A stretch of 14,682 nt of DNA from CAWEHT01 sp963808455 (GCA_963808455.1 CAWEHT010000246.1:1-14682); one strand, 5' to 3'; shown: positions 1 to 8,384, counted from the stretch's first letter. The notes: generated from the sequence alone by a model not told the origin. Translations and numbers: made by a program.

Positions 1-561
1 CACGAATGCATCTTCCACGCCTTACAAAATGTGCAGAAGCATATCAAGGATGCCTATGGTCTGGACTACCAGACGGCCCATCCCGAAGCCCTGCACCTCA
101 AGGGCCTCATCTACGCCATCTTCGACGTCCAGACCCCGGCCCAGGCCCAAGAGCGCTACGCCGCCGTGCTGGCGCTCCAAGCAGCCTATGTCCAGGCGCA
201 GCCGGCCGCGCAGACCCTCTTTGACTTCCTGGAGCGGCACTGGCCCAAGCTGGTGAATGCCATCGGCAGCGATCTGATTCCCACCACCAACAACACCGTA
301 GAACGGACCATCGGTCGTTTTGACCAACACTACCAAAATTTCTGCGGTTTCGAGTCCCTGGCGGATGCCCAACGCTACCTGGCCGTCTTCGAGAAGGTTT
401 ACCGCTTCACGCCCTTCTCGCAGGACGCCCAGCCTGGCGTCCACGGCAAGGCGCCCCTGCAACTGGCGGGCTACGACATCAGCCACTTGCCGATGGCGAC
501 TCTCTGCTCCGGCCGCAGCATCATCTGGCCCACGGAGAGCCCTCGTGTCCCCAGCCCGTGA
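1..561 (+). CDS. DDE-type transposase, C-terminal part (5' end outside window)
   Basis: The reading frame is open from the first base and ends at TGA 559-561, so this is the C-terminal ~186 residues of a longer protein. The segment NNTVERTIGRF (codons from about 289) followed by FCGFES matches the usual surroundings of the last catalytic Glu in DDE transposases, where an N-N-x-x-E-R motif sits on the final helix. After it comes YLAVFEKVYRFTPF and a short tail. The two catalytic Asp residues would lie upstream of the window. I cannot assign an IS family, and I see no clear terminal inverted repeat between the stop and the next gene. The ending SPRVPSP looks less conserved than the core, so the last few codons could be altered. 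It shows that the left edge borders a mobile element, next to a damaged metallopeptidase region. Confidence 0.72.
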   Translation, partial: HECIFHALQNVQKHIKDAYGLDYQTAHPEALHLKGLIYAIFDVQTPAQAQERYAAVLALQAAYVQAQPAAQTLFDFLERHWPKLVNAIGSDLIPTTNNTVERTIGRFDQHYQNFCGFESLADAQRYLAVFEKVYRFTPFSQDAQPGVHGKAPLQLAGYDISHLPMATLCSGRSIIWPTESPRVPSP

Positions 562-599
562 CGCTCTCGCCACCTCGTATCTGAAGGAGGGCCTCTCGG

Positions 600-608
600 T
601 GCTATAAT
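600..608 (+). promoter_or_regulatory. Extended -10 promoter, probably leaderless transcript
   Basis: TGC followed by a perfect TATAAT (603-608) is an extended -10 element. No convincing -35 box lies 16-18 bases upstream. A start site about 7 bases past the -10 falls on or next to the ATG at 615, so the mRNA would have essentially no leader. The purine-rich stretch at 583-591 is too far from 615 (23 bases) to serve as its ribosome binding site. The same ten bases TGCTATAATC recur at 8398-8407. Confidence 0.6.
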
Positions 609-614
609 CAGCGC

Positions 615-984
615 ATGGATGACGACTTGTTTGAAGTCTTTGTCGAAAGCGCCCTGGATTCGTTGCCAGATGCATTTCGTAATCGCCTGGACAACGTCGA
701 GATCGTTGTAGAAGACTGGCCGGATCGGCACACCCTGCAGCTCGCGGGTGTCCAGTCGCCGTGGGGACTGCTCGGTTTCTACCATGGTGTGCCCTTGACT
801 CAGCGGACCACTCACTATGGCCTGGTGCCGCCAGACAAGATAAGCATTTACCGGGAGCCTATCCAGGCCCAGTGCACGACACAGGGCGAGCTGCAAGACC
901 CTTGTCAAACGGGTCATTCTTCATGAGCTTGCTCATTTTTTCGGGATAAGCGATGATCGTCTGCATCAACTTGGGGCGTACTGA
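615..984 (+). CDS. Small zincin-fold metallopeptidase (MPN/DUF1025-like, HExxH), frameshifted
   Basis: The N-terminal part (from ATG 615) has the family pattern: ALDSLPDAFRNRLDNVEIVVEDWP, then LLGFYHGVPLT and ISIYREPI. The frame then stops early at 924-926. The missing C-terminus is present in the next frame, 904-984: VILHELAHFFGISDDRL, ending GAY, with the HExxH zinc motif. Removing one C from the CCC run at 899-901 joins the two parts into a normal protein of about 122 residues. The family (PF06262-type) is a minimal zincin of unknown physiological substrate, predicted to be cytoplasmic. The start is fixed by the adjacent -10 element. Codons are noticeably more AT-rich than in the neighbours, which hints at a different origin. 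The frame break may be a sequencing error. Family assignment is confident, function is not known. Confidence 0.75.
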
Positions 985-1062
985 CAGCAAGAAGATTGTT
1001 GTGACTGAGGAAGAGCGCCAGCTCATGGGCTAGTCGTGCGTCGATGATTCCATTATGGGAAT

Positions 1063-1137
1063 CTAACGCTCTCGCACGAGATCGCCCACTTCTTCGGCAT
1101 CAGCGACGAGCGCCTGCGCGAGATCGGCGCTTATTGA
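1063..1137 (+). pseudogene. Orphan 3' end of a second HExxH metallopeptidase
   Basis: The codons at 1075-1134 read HEIAHFFGISDERLREIGAY, followed by TGA. This is the same C-terminus as the gene just upstream (15 of 20 residues identical) but with GC-rich codons typical of the rest of the window. Upstream in this frame a stop at 1045-1047 interrupts, and nothing resembling the first ~100 residues is present in 985-1062. It is therefore a remnant tail, probably of the resident gene, left when the upstream copy was inserted or recombined in. The alternative is a local duplication with later divergence. Confidence 0.7.
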
Positions 1138-1141
1138 CCGG

Positions 1142-1160
1142 ACGCGGGATGGTCCCGCGT
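1142..1160 (+). terminator. GC-rich hairpin after the metallopeptidase remnant
   Basis: ACGCGGGA (1142-1149) and TCCCGCGT (1153-1160) form a perfect 8-bp stem with a TGG loop, five bases after the TGA at 1137. No T-tract follows, so a classical intrinsic terminator is not established. The position right after a stop suggests a 3'-end role. Confidence 0.4.
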
Positions 1161-1320
1161 GCCCGTGCCTGATGAATGGTCCTCGAACCCATTGCAGCTG
1201 GTGGGTGTCCCCGCCCACGCCCCTTCACGGCCCCGGCAGCCAGCAGTTCCGCCTGCCCTTGCCCGGCAATCCTCTGCTCAACCGGTAGAACAGACACATA
1301 CAAGTAGAGAGTTAGAGCTG

Positions 1321-1326
1321 TACAAT
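1321..1326 (+). promoter_or_regulatory. Possible -10 element of the secreted repeat protein gene
   Basis: TACAAT, preceded by TG, lies 48 bases before the ATG at 1375 and would give a leader of about 40 bases containing a good ribosome binding site (AGGGGGTGAT just before the ATG). The -35 region (about 1298-1303) does not match consensus. The rest of 1161-1320 shows no gene I can support. Confidence 0.3.
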
Positions 1327-1374
1327 ATGTGCGGCTGCCGTGCAGCGAAAGTCGAATCGATCACAGGGGGTGAT

Positions 1375-2253
1375 ATGCTCAAGGTATGGAAGGGCTCGCT
1401 TGTCGTGGCGCTCGTGTTGTCCCTGCTCGCAACCACCGCGACCTTCGCACAGTATGCGGATTCCTCGACCGTCCAGGTGGCCACCAATGCCACCCTGGGC
1501 CAGATTTTGACCGACGGCAACGGGATGACCCTCTACGTCTTCGCTAAGGATGCTCCCGGGGTGAGCAACTGCACCGGCGGCTGCCTGGCGGCCTGGCCCG
1601 CGCTGACGGTCCAGGTCGGGACGGCCCCGACCGCAGGATCAGGCGCTGCCGGCACGCTTGGAACGATCACCCGCAGCGACAACGGACAGCTGCAGGTGAC
1701 CTACGACAATAAGCCGCTCTACCATTTCGGCAGTGACACGGCCGCCGGCGACATCAGCGGCGAGGGCGTGGCCGGCGTCTGGTACGCGGTCAGCCCGGGC
1801 GGCAACCCGGTCATGCCTCCCGGCGCTGCTGCGGCCTCCGTGTCCGCCACCGCCATGATGACGACCACCGCCATGCAGACCACCACCCTGGCCGCTATGG
1901 CGACACCGATGATCACGGCCACGATAGAAGTGACCACCAACGCCACGCTGGGCCAGTTCCTGACCGACAGCAATGGGCTGACGCTGTACACTTTTGCATC
2001 GGACACGCCAGGCGTCAGCGCTTGCACGGGGCAATGTATCATAGCCTGGCCCGCGTTGACCGCGCCATCCGGCGCGGCGCCGGCGGCGGGGGCCGGCATC
2101 ACGGGCACCCTCGGCACGATCACGCGCAGCGATAACGGCGCGTCTCAGGTCACGTACAACGGCCGGCCGCTGTATCATTTCGCCAGCGATACGGGCCCGG
2201 GGGATACGAGCGGCCAGGGGGTGGGCGGTGTGTGGTTCGTGGCGAAACCCTGA
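1375..2253 (+). CDS. Secreted protein with two COG4315/PF03640-type repeats
   Basis: The 292-residue protein starts at ATG 1375, chosen because AGGGGGTGAT precedes it and a signal peptide follows: Lys-rich start, hydrophobic stretch at residues 8-24, and a likely Ala-x-Ala cleavage at TFA/QYAD. No lipobox cysteine is present, so it should be exported but not lipidated. Two similar domains follow, at about residues 33-143 and 185-292. Each has LxTDxxGxTLYxF, a CTGxC cysteine pair (C66/C70 and C217/C221), AWPAL, GTITRSDNG, VTYxxxPLYHFxSD, and a GVxGVWxxxxP end. Between them lies a Met/Thr/Ala-rich linker of about 40 residues. The family is widespread and of unknown function, and often sits near redox or respiratory genes. 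The cysteine pairs could form disulfides outside the cell. It appears monocistronic. Confidence 0.88.
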   Translation: MLKVWKGSLVVALVLSLLATTATFAQYADSSTVQVATNATLGQILTDGNGMTLYVFAKDAPGVSNCTGGCLAAWPALTVQVGTAPTAGSGAAGTLGTITRSDNGQLQVTYDNKPLYHFGSDTAAGDISGEGVAGVWYAVSPGGNPVMPPGAAAASVSATAMMTTTAMQTTTLAAMATPMITATIEVTTNATLGQFLTDSNGLTLYTFASDTPGVSACTGQCIIAWPALTAPSGAAPAAGAGITGTLGTITRSDNGASQVTYNGRPLYHFASDTGPGDTSGQGVGGVWFVAKP

Positions 2254-2258
2254 GCCGT

Positions 2259-2287
2259 TTGACAAACACTTGCTAAGCCTGTAACAT
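2259..2287 (+). promoter_or_regulatory. Sigma-70-type promoter ahead of the glcD-like gene
   Basis: A perfect TTGACA (2259-2264) and TAACAT (2282-2287) are separated by exactly 17 bases. The expected start site is near 2294, giving a leader of about 80 bases to the ATG at 2376. This is the best -35/-10 pair in the window. It begins immediately after the stop of the preceding gene. Confidence 0.65.
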
Positions 2288-2289
2288 GT

Positions 2290-2304
2290 CTCCGCAATGC
2301 GGAG
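2290..2304 (+). other. Short hairpin at the start of the glcD leader
   Basis: CTCCGC (2290-2295) and GCGGAG (2299-2304) form a 6-bp stem with an AAT loop. It lies 37 bases after the stop of the secreted protein gene and overlaps the predicted start site of the next transcript. It could end the upstream message or act as an operator. No T-tract follows. Confidence 0.35.
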
Positions 2305-2375
2305 GACCGATAGGCTCCTGAGGTTGGGCACGGGTGTACCCGCGCCTTCTTCATGATTTGTGGAAGAATCTGGCG

Positions 2376-3808
2376 ATGCCCTTCAATCCTGTCACCCCGG
2401 CCATTGTGGAGGCGCTCCGCACGATCGTGGGCGGCGAGCGCCTGATTTTCGGCGAGCCCGAGCGCATGGATGACTATGGCCACGACGAAACGGTAGGGAA
2501 GGCCGGAGACAGGCACCTGCCGGAGGTCGTGGTCAGGCCAGGCAGCGCAGCGGAAATCGGCGCGATCCTGTGCCTGGCGAACCGTGAACGCGTGCCCGTC
2601 ACGCCACGCGGGGCCGGATCGGGCATGTCGGGTGGCGCCGTACCGGTGCAAGGTGGCATTCTGCTGTCGATGGAGCGCCTGAATCGCATCTTGGAGATCG
2701 ACCTGGCCAACCTGGTGGCCGTGGTCGAGCCTGGTGCGATCACCAACGAGATCGGCAGAGGCGCGGGCTGAAGGCCTGTTTTACGCCGGCTACCCGATGA
2801 GCGTCGAGATGTGCTCCATTGGCGGCAATGTGGCCGAAAATGCCGGGGGTGGGCGGGCCATCAAGTACGGCACTACCGGCCGCTACGTGCTGGGGCTGCA
2901 GGCCGTGCTGCCGACCGGCGAGATCGTCGAGCTGGGCGGCAAGCGGCTGAAAGACGTGGCCGGTTACGACCTCGTCCACTTATTGGTCGGGTCAGAAGGC
3001 ACGCTGTGTGTCTTCACCCGCATCATCCTGCGCCTTCTCCCCATGCCCGCCGTGCGGGTGGCCATCCTGGTGCCCTTCGGCGACGTCCACGCGGCCATCG
3101 AGGCCGTCCCGCGGGTGATCCGGGAAGGTCGCCTGGTGCCTTCGGCCATCGAGTTCATGGACGGCACCTCCGTGCGGCGCGCCTACGAGTATGCCGGCGA
3201 ACATCTGCCGCTCCCGGGCATCGGCGCGATGTTGCTCTTCGAGGTAGACGGCAGCAGTGAAGCCGAGGCTGAGAACCAGTACAACGCGCTCATCGACCTT
3301 TGCCTGCCCGCCGGCGCGCTCGACGCTTACCTGGCAAACACCCCGTCCAGCTTCAAGAAGATGTGGCGCCTGCGGGAACGACTGTCGGAAGGGTTGACGG
3401 CGGCCTACCCCGTCCAGGCCGCGGAAGATATCGTGGTCCCGCCGGCCCGCATCCCGGACCTCCTGGCTCAGATGGACGACTACCACGCGGCTCCACCAGG
3501 TGGAAGTCGTGGCGTTTGGCCATGCCGGCGACGGCAACCTGCATCTGCGTATCGTCAAGGGGGCGGGCATGGCGCCGGCCGATTGGCAGGCGGGGGCGCA
3601 GGCACGCGCCCAGGACCTGTACCGCCGGGTGGCGGAATTGGGTGGCACGATCAGCGCCGAGCACGGCATCGGCAGCAAGCTGGCCGCGTATTTGCCGCTC
3701 GTTCAGGGCGCGGCCCAGATCGCGCTGCAGAAGCGCATCAAACAGGCCTTCGATCCGCTGGGCATCCTGAATCCCGGCAAGATCTTTTGGCCCGACGCCG
3801 AAGCGTGA
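2376..3808 (+). CDS. glcD: FAD-linked oxidase, glycolate oxidase GlcD / D-lactate dehydrogenase type (two frame breaks)
   Basis: Three consecutive frame pieces form one ~477-residue protein, the normal family length. The first (from ATG 2376, with GGAAG at 2362-2366) carries the PCMH FAD-binding fold: VVRPGSAAEI, PRGAGSGMSGGAVP and ITNEI. The second (about 2764-3493) has EGLFYAG, CSIGGNVAENAGGGRAIKYG and GYDLVHLLVGSEGTL. The third (from about 3494) has FGHAGDGNLH, SAEHGIGSKL and FDPLGILNPGKIF. The first break (2750-2763) best fits two missing bases, judged from the usual spacing. The second fits one extra C near 3493. The enzyme oxidises a 2-hydroxy acid using FAD. No glcE or glcF neighbour is visible, so glycolate versus D-lactate cannot be decided. 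An in-frame GTG at 2334 is an alternative start but has less support. Confidence 0.85.
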
Positions 3809-3879
3809 TCCGCATAGCTCCGCGCCCGGCATGGACAGGCTTCAGCTTCAGAGCTGCATAGTGATCGCAGGGAGGATTT

Positions 3880-5326
3880 ATGGCCGAAAAAGGCGTTACG
3901 CCGCGAGCGAAGACTACTGCGCTGGTACACGGACGTGGTCCTGAAAGCCGAACTGGCAGACTATTCGCCGGTCAAGGGCAGCATGGTCATCCGGCCCTAT
4001 GGCTACACGCTCTGGGAGAATATCCAGGCCGCTCTCGACCGCCGCTTCAAGGATACCGGCCACGTAAACGCCTATTTCCCTCTGCTCATCCCCATGAGCT
4101 TTTTTGAGAAGGAAGCCGAGCACATCGAAGGCTTCGCCCCGGAACTGGCCGTGGTGACGCACGGGGGCGGCAAAGAGCTGGAAGAGCCGCTGGTGGTGCG
4201 CCCGACATCGGAAACCATCATCGGGTACATGTACAGCCAATGGGTGCGCTCGTACCGCGATCTGCCGCTTCTGATCAACCAATGGGCCAACGTCGTGCGC
4301 TGGGAGCTGCGCACGCGCCTCTTCCTCCGGACCGCCGAGTTCCTCTGGCAGGAAGGGCACACGGCGCACGCGACCGCCGAGGAGGCACTGGAAGAGACGC
4401 TGCGTATGCTGGACGTCTACGCCGACTTTGCGATCAACGAGGCCGCCATCCCGGTGATCCGGGGCAAGAAGAGCGAGCGGGAGAAATTCGCAGGCGGGGT
4501 TGACAGCTATGCGATAGAGGCCATGATGGGCAACGGCTGGGCGTGGCAGGCCGGCACCAGCCATTTCCTGGGCCAGAACTTTGCCAGGTCGTTCGACATC
4601 AAGTTCCTGGACCAGAGCAATGAGATGCAATATGCCTGGACCACAAGCTGGGGCGTGAGCACGCGTATGATCGGCGCCATCATCATGGCTCATGGCGACG
4701 ATCAGGGCCTGATGCTGCCGCCCCGCCTGGCGCCTTTCCAGGCCGTCATCGTGCCGATCTATCACACGGCGGAAGAGCGCGGCGCGGTCACGGCGCTGGT
4801 GCAAGAAGTCGCCGGCTCGCTCAAGGCGGTGGGGGTTCGCACGAGGCTGGATCTGCGTGATGAGGTCAGCTCGGGCTTCAAGTTCAACGATTGGGAAATG
4901 CGCGGCGTGCCCTTGCGAATCGAGATCGGCCCGCGGGATGTGGCCCAGCACGCAGTCGTGCTGGCGCGGCGCGATATGCCCGGCAAGGCCGGCAAGACCT
5001 TCGGCGTGCCCGTCGCCGGCATCGGCGCGGCGGTGACGGATATGCTGGCGGGAATCCAGGCGGGCATGCTGCAGCGGGCGGCCGAGTTCCGCGTGGCCGA
5101 CACGCATACGGTGACCAGCTACGCGGAATTCAAGGAGGTGCTGGCTTCCGAGGGCGGCTTTATCCAGGCGTACTGGGCCGGCAGCCCTGAGGATGAGGAC
5201 CATATCAAGGACGAAACGAAGGCCACCATTCGTTGCTTTCCGTTGGAAAAACCGGAAGGTGAAGGCGTCTGCTTTTTCACTGGCAAGCGGACGGATCAGG
5301 TGGCAATCTTCGCCCGAGCGTATTGA
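3880..5326 (+). CDS. proS: Prolyl-tRNA synthetase, type 3 (archaeal/eukaryotic-like), two N-terminal frame breaks
   Basis: This class IIa synthetase attaches proline to tRNA(Pro). The ATG at 3880 follows GGAGG at 3871-3875 and starts MAEKGVTPR. The frame is lost for about 16 bases, then continues as WYTDVVLKAELADYSPVKG. Two one-base deletions, near 3906-3907 and 3918-3919, would restore the expected PRSEDYSRWYTDVV. Motif 2 is seen in VRPTSETIIGYMYSQW and WELRTRLFLRTAEFLWQEG. Motif 3 is RMIGAIIMAHGDDQGL. The anticodon-binding domain begins around FQAVIVPIYHTAEERG. The C-terminal extension ends TGKRTDQVAIFARAY, with a terminal Tyr as is typical of this type. No bacterial-type INS editing domain is present, so trans-editing by YbaK (8873-9328) is pertinent. 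A start at 3935 would delete conserved sequence. Confidence 0.95.
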
Positions 5327-5349
5327 AGTTCAACCACGAACTTCCCGCG

Positions 5350-5383
5350 GAGCCTGCACTTTCGCCCGGCGCGGGGCAGGCTC
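5350..5383 (+). terminator. Nested hairpin downstream of proS
   Basis: GAGCCTGC (5350-5357) pairs perfectly with GCAGGCTC (5376-5383), and inside the loop CCCG (5365-5368) can pair with CGGG (5372-5375). It begins 24 bases after the proS stop. No T-run follows. It could be a terminator, an mRNA-stabilising 3' element, or a processing site before the next gene at 5436. Confidence 0.4.
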
Positions 5384-5435
5384 TGGGCCAGTGAAGGGGG
5401 ATTCGTGGCATTCCTCTCTCCTGCAAGGCTAGCCC

Positions 5436-6059
5436 ATGAAGCGCACCATCCGTTTCTTTCCGCACTATGGACCTGAGAATACCGCTGAGGTCATGGAATC
5501 CGTCGTGGAGCGCCTGCGCGAGCATGACGTGGACACGGTGGTCGTGGCTTCGTTGACCGGCGAGATGGCGCTCAAGCTCTGTCAGTACCTGAGCGATAAC
5601 GCCGTCCAGGCGCAGGTCGTGGCCGTGCGTGATCCGCCGTGGGCCATCGGCAAGATCCCGAAGGCCGGGCGCATCTCTCCGGATAACAAGGCCAAGCTGG
5701 CCGCGGCGGGCGCTGTGGTCGTTGACATGATGCCTTATGCCTCCCGGGCCTATTCCACGGGCGCCTCCAACAACGTGTACGAGGGCCTTGACCTGCTAGT
5801 GGTCGTCTTCGATGCCTTTCGCATGGTCGGCGGCAATGGCCTCAAGGTGGCGATCGAGGTGGCCCTGATGGCCACGAACGCCGGCGTCGTGCCCGCCGGA
5901 CGGGACGTGATCGGCGTGGCCGGCACAGGCAACGGGCTGGATACAGCGATCGTGCTCAAGACCGCCTTCTCGATCGATATCTTCTCAGGCGACCCGGCCG
6001 AGCGTCCGGAGGTCCGTGAGATCCTGGCCATGCCACGCGAGAAGCGCTGGTTCTGGTGA
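5436..6059 (+). CDS. Stand-alone pyruvate kinase alpha/beta (C-terminal) domain-like protein
   Basis: This 207-residue protein resembles the C-terminal domain of pyruvate kinase (PF02887-like), encoded without the catalytic barrel. Supporting segments are TVVVASLTGEMALKL near residues 36-50, VVAVRDPPW, a GAVVVDMMPYASRAYS stretch, and a Gly-rich end GVAGTGNGLDTAIVLK. In pyruvate kinase this domain carries allosteric and subunit contacts. The role of free-standing versions is unknown, so no enzymatic activity is assigned. Its ribosome binding site is weak (AAGG near 5423). Its TGA overlaps the GTG start of the next gene (GTGA, 6056-6059), which suggests translational coupling to the membrane protein. 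The frame is intact. Confidence 0.65.
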   Translation: MKRTIRFFPHYGPENTAEVMESVVERLREHDVDTVVVASLTGEMALKLCQYLSDNAVQAQVVAVRDPPWAIGKIPKAGRISPDNKAKLAAAGAVVVDMMPYASRAYSTGASNNVYEGLDLLVVVFDAFRMVGGNGLKVAIEVALMATNAGVVPAGRDVIGVAGTGNGLDTAIVLKTAFSIDIFSGDPAERPEVREILAMPREKRWFW

Positions 6060-8384
6060 TCAGGAGCGCTGCCGCGCCCTCTCAGCGCCTGGGGCAGCTG
6101 CTCAAAGCTTTTCTTGCCCGGCACGCCCGCCCGAGAAGCGCCGGGCCGGGCCTTGTGTCCTGGAAACGGTTTGTCTGCCGGGCGTTGCCCTGGCTGCCCT
6201 TCGTGTCTTTGATGTACTGGGCGCTCGGGCCGCGTGACCTGATCCACACGCTGCCGCTCTACGACGACGCGTGCGAGCTGGTCACGGGCAGCACCTGGGT
6301 TGACCAGGCTATCCGGCAAGGGAAGAGCCCGTGGCTTTTCCCCGGCATCTTTTATCCCGGCGTCTGGCACATCGGCAGCCATTCAGGCGGGCCCATCCTC
6401 TACGTCCTGGTCTGGCCGCTATTCCGCCTGGGCGGTCCCGCGTTTGCTTTCAACATCGTCCTGATCGCATCCTTTGTGGTGGCTTTCGCCGGCGCTTTGT
6501 GGCTGGCGAGCCTCTATGTGCCGCGCCTGCCTGCGACCATCGTGGCGCTGGGCTACACCTTTGGCGCCCTGCGGTGGAACCTGGCGTCGCGTGGCGACCT
6601 GAACATCGTGCTGGCCTCGGCTCTCCTGCCCTGGATCGTGTGGGCGGCCGAGGCCGCGTGCAGCGCGATCTCGGGGCCAGGGGAGCGCGACGTGCGGGGC
6701 GCAGCCTCTTCCTGGTTACCCGTTGCCGGTTCCTTCGGCTGGCTCGCACTGGGCGGTGCCCTGTGGGCCTTTGCCATCGTGCTCAGCCCATACTTCGTCT
6801 TCATCGCCGGAGCGTTGCTTGGGCTCTGGTTGCTGTGTGGCGGAGCTCCTGGCCGGCGCCGCTGGGCCACGCGTGGCCTGGTTTTTGTCGTGGTCTTCGG
6901 CCTGGCCCTGGTTTTCAGCTCGCCATGGCTTGTCTTCAATGCCCGCGAGACTGGCGAAGATCGATCCGCTCTATTTCTCGATCGAGCAGGTCAACATATC
7001 GGCGGCGAGCATCAACAGCCTGGTCGCGCCCTACCTGTTCCACCCATGGCTCGCCGGGCTGGCCGCGCGGCTCTACCACGGCCCGCCCTGGGAACAGGGG
7101 ACCGCCAACCTCGGCATCGTCGGCACGTTCGCTGCCCTCGGGGGCATCGTCCTGGGGCGTCGCAGCCCTGCCAGACGGCCCGCTATCGTGACTGCCGGTG
7201 TCTGCCTGGGCCTGGCCCTGGGCCTGACGTTGCTGTGGGACGGGGCTTCGGTGCAATCAGGCCTCTTCAGCCCATTGGATCGCCTGTTGTGGCACTTCGG
7301 CCACGCGCTGAAGCCCTCATTCTTCGTGGCCGATCAGCCCGTCCCACCGTTTGCCGCGGCGGTGCCTTTGCCCGGATGGGTGTTGGCGGCCGCCGTGCCC
7401 CTGGTAGAGCGTGGGCGCATGTTCGTGCGCTACGCGCTGCCGGCCAGCCTGGCGCTCTGCATGTTGGCGGGCCTGGCCGTGGCGGCACTGCGTCGCACCT
7501 GGCGACAGCTTTTGCTCGGCGCCCTGCTGGTGTTCGAGATTGTGCCGCCTCCGCTCTCCTCAGTGCCTTATCCGCCGGCCCCTCATCCGGCGTTTCTGTG
7601 GCTCAACCAGCACGTTCCGGCCAGCGACGGGATCGTAACCCTGTTCGCCGCGCACCCCGCGGACCTTATCCTCTCCATACGCGGCGTCACCCTGCTGGCG
7701 GCCCTTTACACGCGGCAGCCGAACATCTCGGGCGCAACCAGCGTCTTGCCCCGGTATACCGACGAGCTGAACACGTGGCTGGCGACGCACGAGCACCCCT
7801 TCTGGGAACCGGATTTTGCCCCCATCCTGCGCAACTACGGGGCCAGGTACATCCTGATCGAGATGCATGGAGATTGGGAGCAGGAACTCTGGCAGGAAGC
7901 CGCGGTATCCAGCGTGGTCAAGCCCGTGGGCTGCTTCCCCGCGGCGTCCGGCCCCAGCCCCTGGTCCTGGCCGATCTGCATCCTGGAGCTCCAACCACCA
8001 CCGCTGCCGGCTGTCAACCTGGTGTTGCGCGATGGCTGGTCGGGCGTGGAGCCCTGGGGTGTCTGGAATGAGGGCACGTCATCTCTGGCCCAGTGGGTGG
8101 CGCCCGAGGTGCAGGCGCAGCAGCTCGATCTGTCGGCCTTCCCACTGTGCCTCCCCGGCAGGAAGCAGGCGCTCACGGTGCAGGTCAACGGCACGGTCGT
8201 GGCGTCCCACCAGTGGGCAGATTGCCAGCCCTGGACCACGACGCTCGCCATCCCGGCCGCGCTGGTAAAGGTTGGCTTCAACGATCTGGAACTGCGCGCC
8301 GCTTATGCGGCGCATCCGGTCGAGCCAGCCAGGCCGGACCCGCGCCTCCTCTCCGTAGCCGTCACCCGCCTGGCCATCCACTGA
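6056..8384 (+). CDS. Large multi-pass membrane protein, GT-C-like, function unknown (one frame break)
   Basis: Two overlapping frames make one protein of about 776 residues. Removing one C from the CCC run at 6942-6944 joins SSPWLVFNA to ARLAKIDPLYF. The N-terminal half contains about 9-11 hydrophobic segments, including PWLPFVSLMYWALG, FNIVLIASFVVAFAGALWLA, ALWAFAIVLSPYFVF and VFVVVFGLALVF. An early acidic loop, LPLYDDACELV, is where GT-C glycosyltransferases often carry catalytic acids. The last ~290 residues, from about QHVPASDGIV, are largely soluble and probably extracytoplasmic. This architecture resembles polyprenyl-sugar-dependent glycosyltransferases or YfhO-like proteins, but I do not recognise a specific family. 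The GTG start overlapping the upstream stop is chosen for coupling; there is no strong ribosome binding site. Confidence 0.7.

Noticed and set aside
1..561. Complete insertion sequence at the left edge
   Set aside because: Only the 3' part is inside the window, and no terminal inverted repeat or target duplication can be seen.
583..608. Strong ribosome binding site followed by GTG at 599
   Set aside because: The frame is GTG CTA TAA, only two codons, and it overlaps the -10 element, so it is probably coincidental.
953..1033. Short plus-strand frame (26 codons) between the two metallopeptidase ends
   Set aside because: It overlaps the true C-terminal frame of the first copy, has no ribosome binding site, and resembles nothing known.
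1639..2331. 230-codon minus-strand frame
   Set aside because: Antisense to the secreted repeat protein, with low-complexity Gly/Arg/His runs and no recognisable domain.
2331..2342. CGGGT/ACCCG near-palindrome before the glcD start
   Set aside because: The two-base centre is too tight for an RNA hairpin, and a single short palindrome is expected by chance at this GC content.
3493..3500. Programmed ribosomal frameshift in glcD
   Set aside because: No slippery heptamer or downstream structure is apparent, and a second unrelated break exists in the same gene, which fits sequence error better.
3914..5203. 429-codon open frame on the minus strand
   Set aside because: It lies fully antisense to proS, whose protein is strongly conserved. 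The translation is rich in His, Arg, Ala and Asp as expected for a shadow of GC-rich coding sequence, and shows no family.
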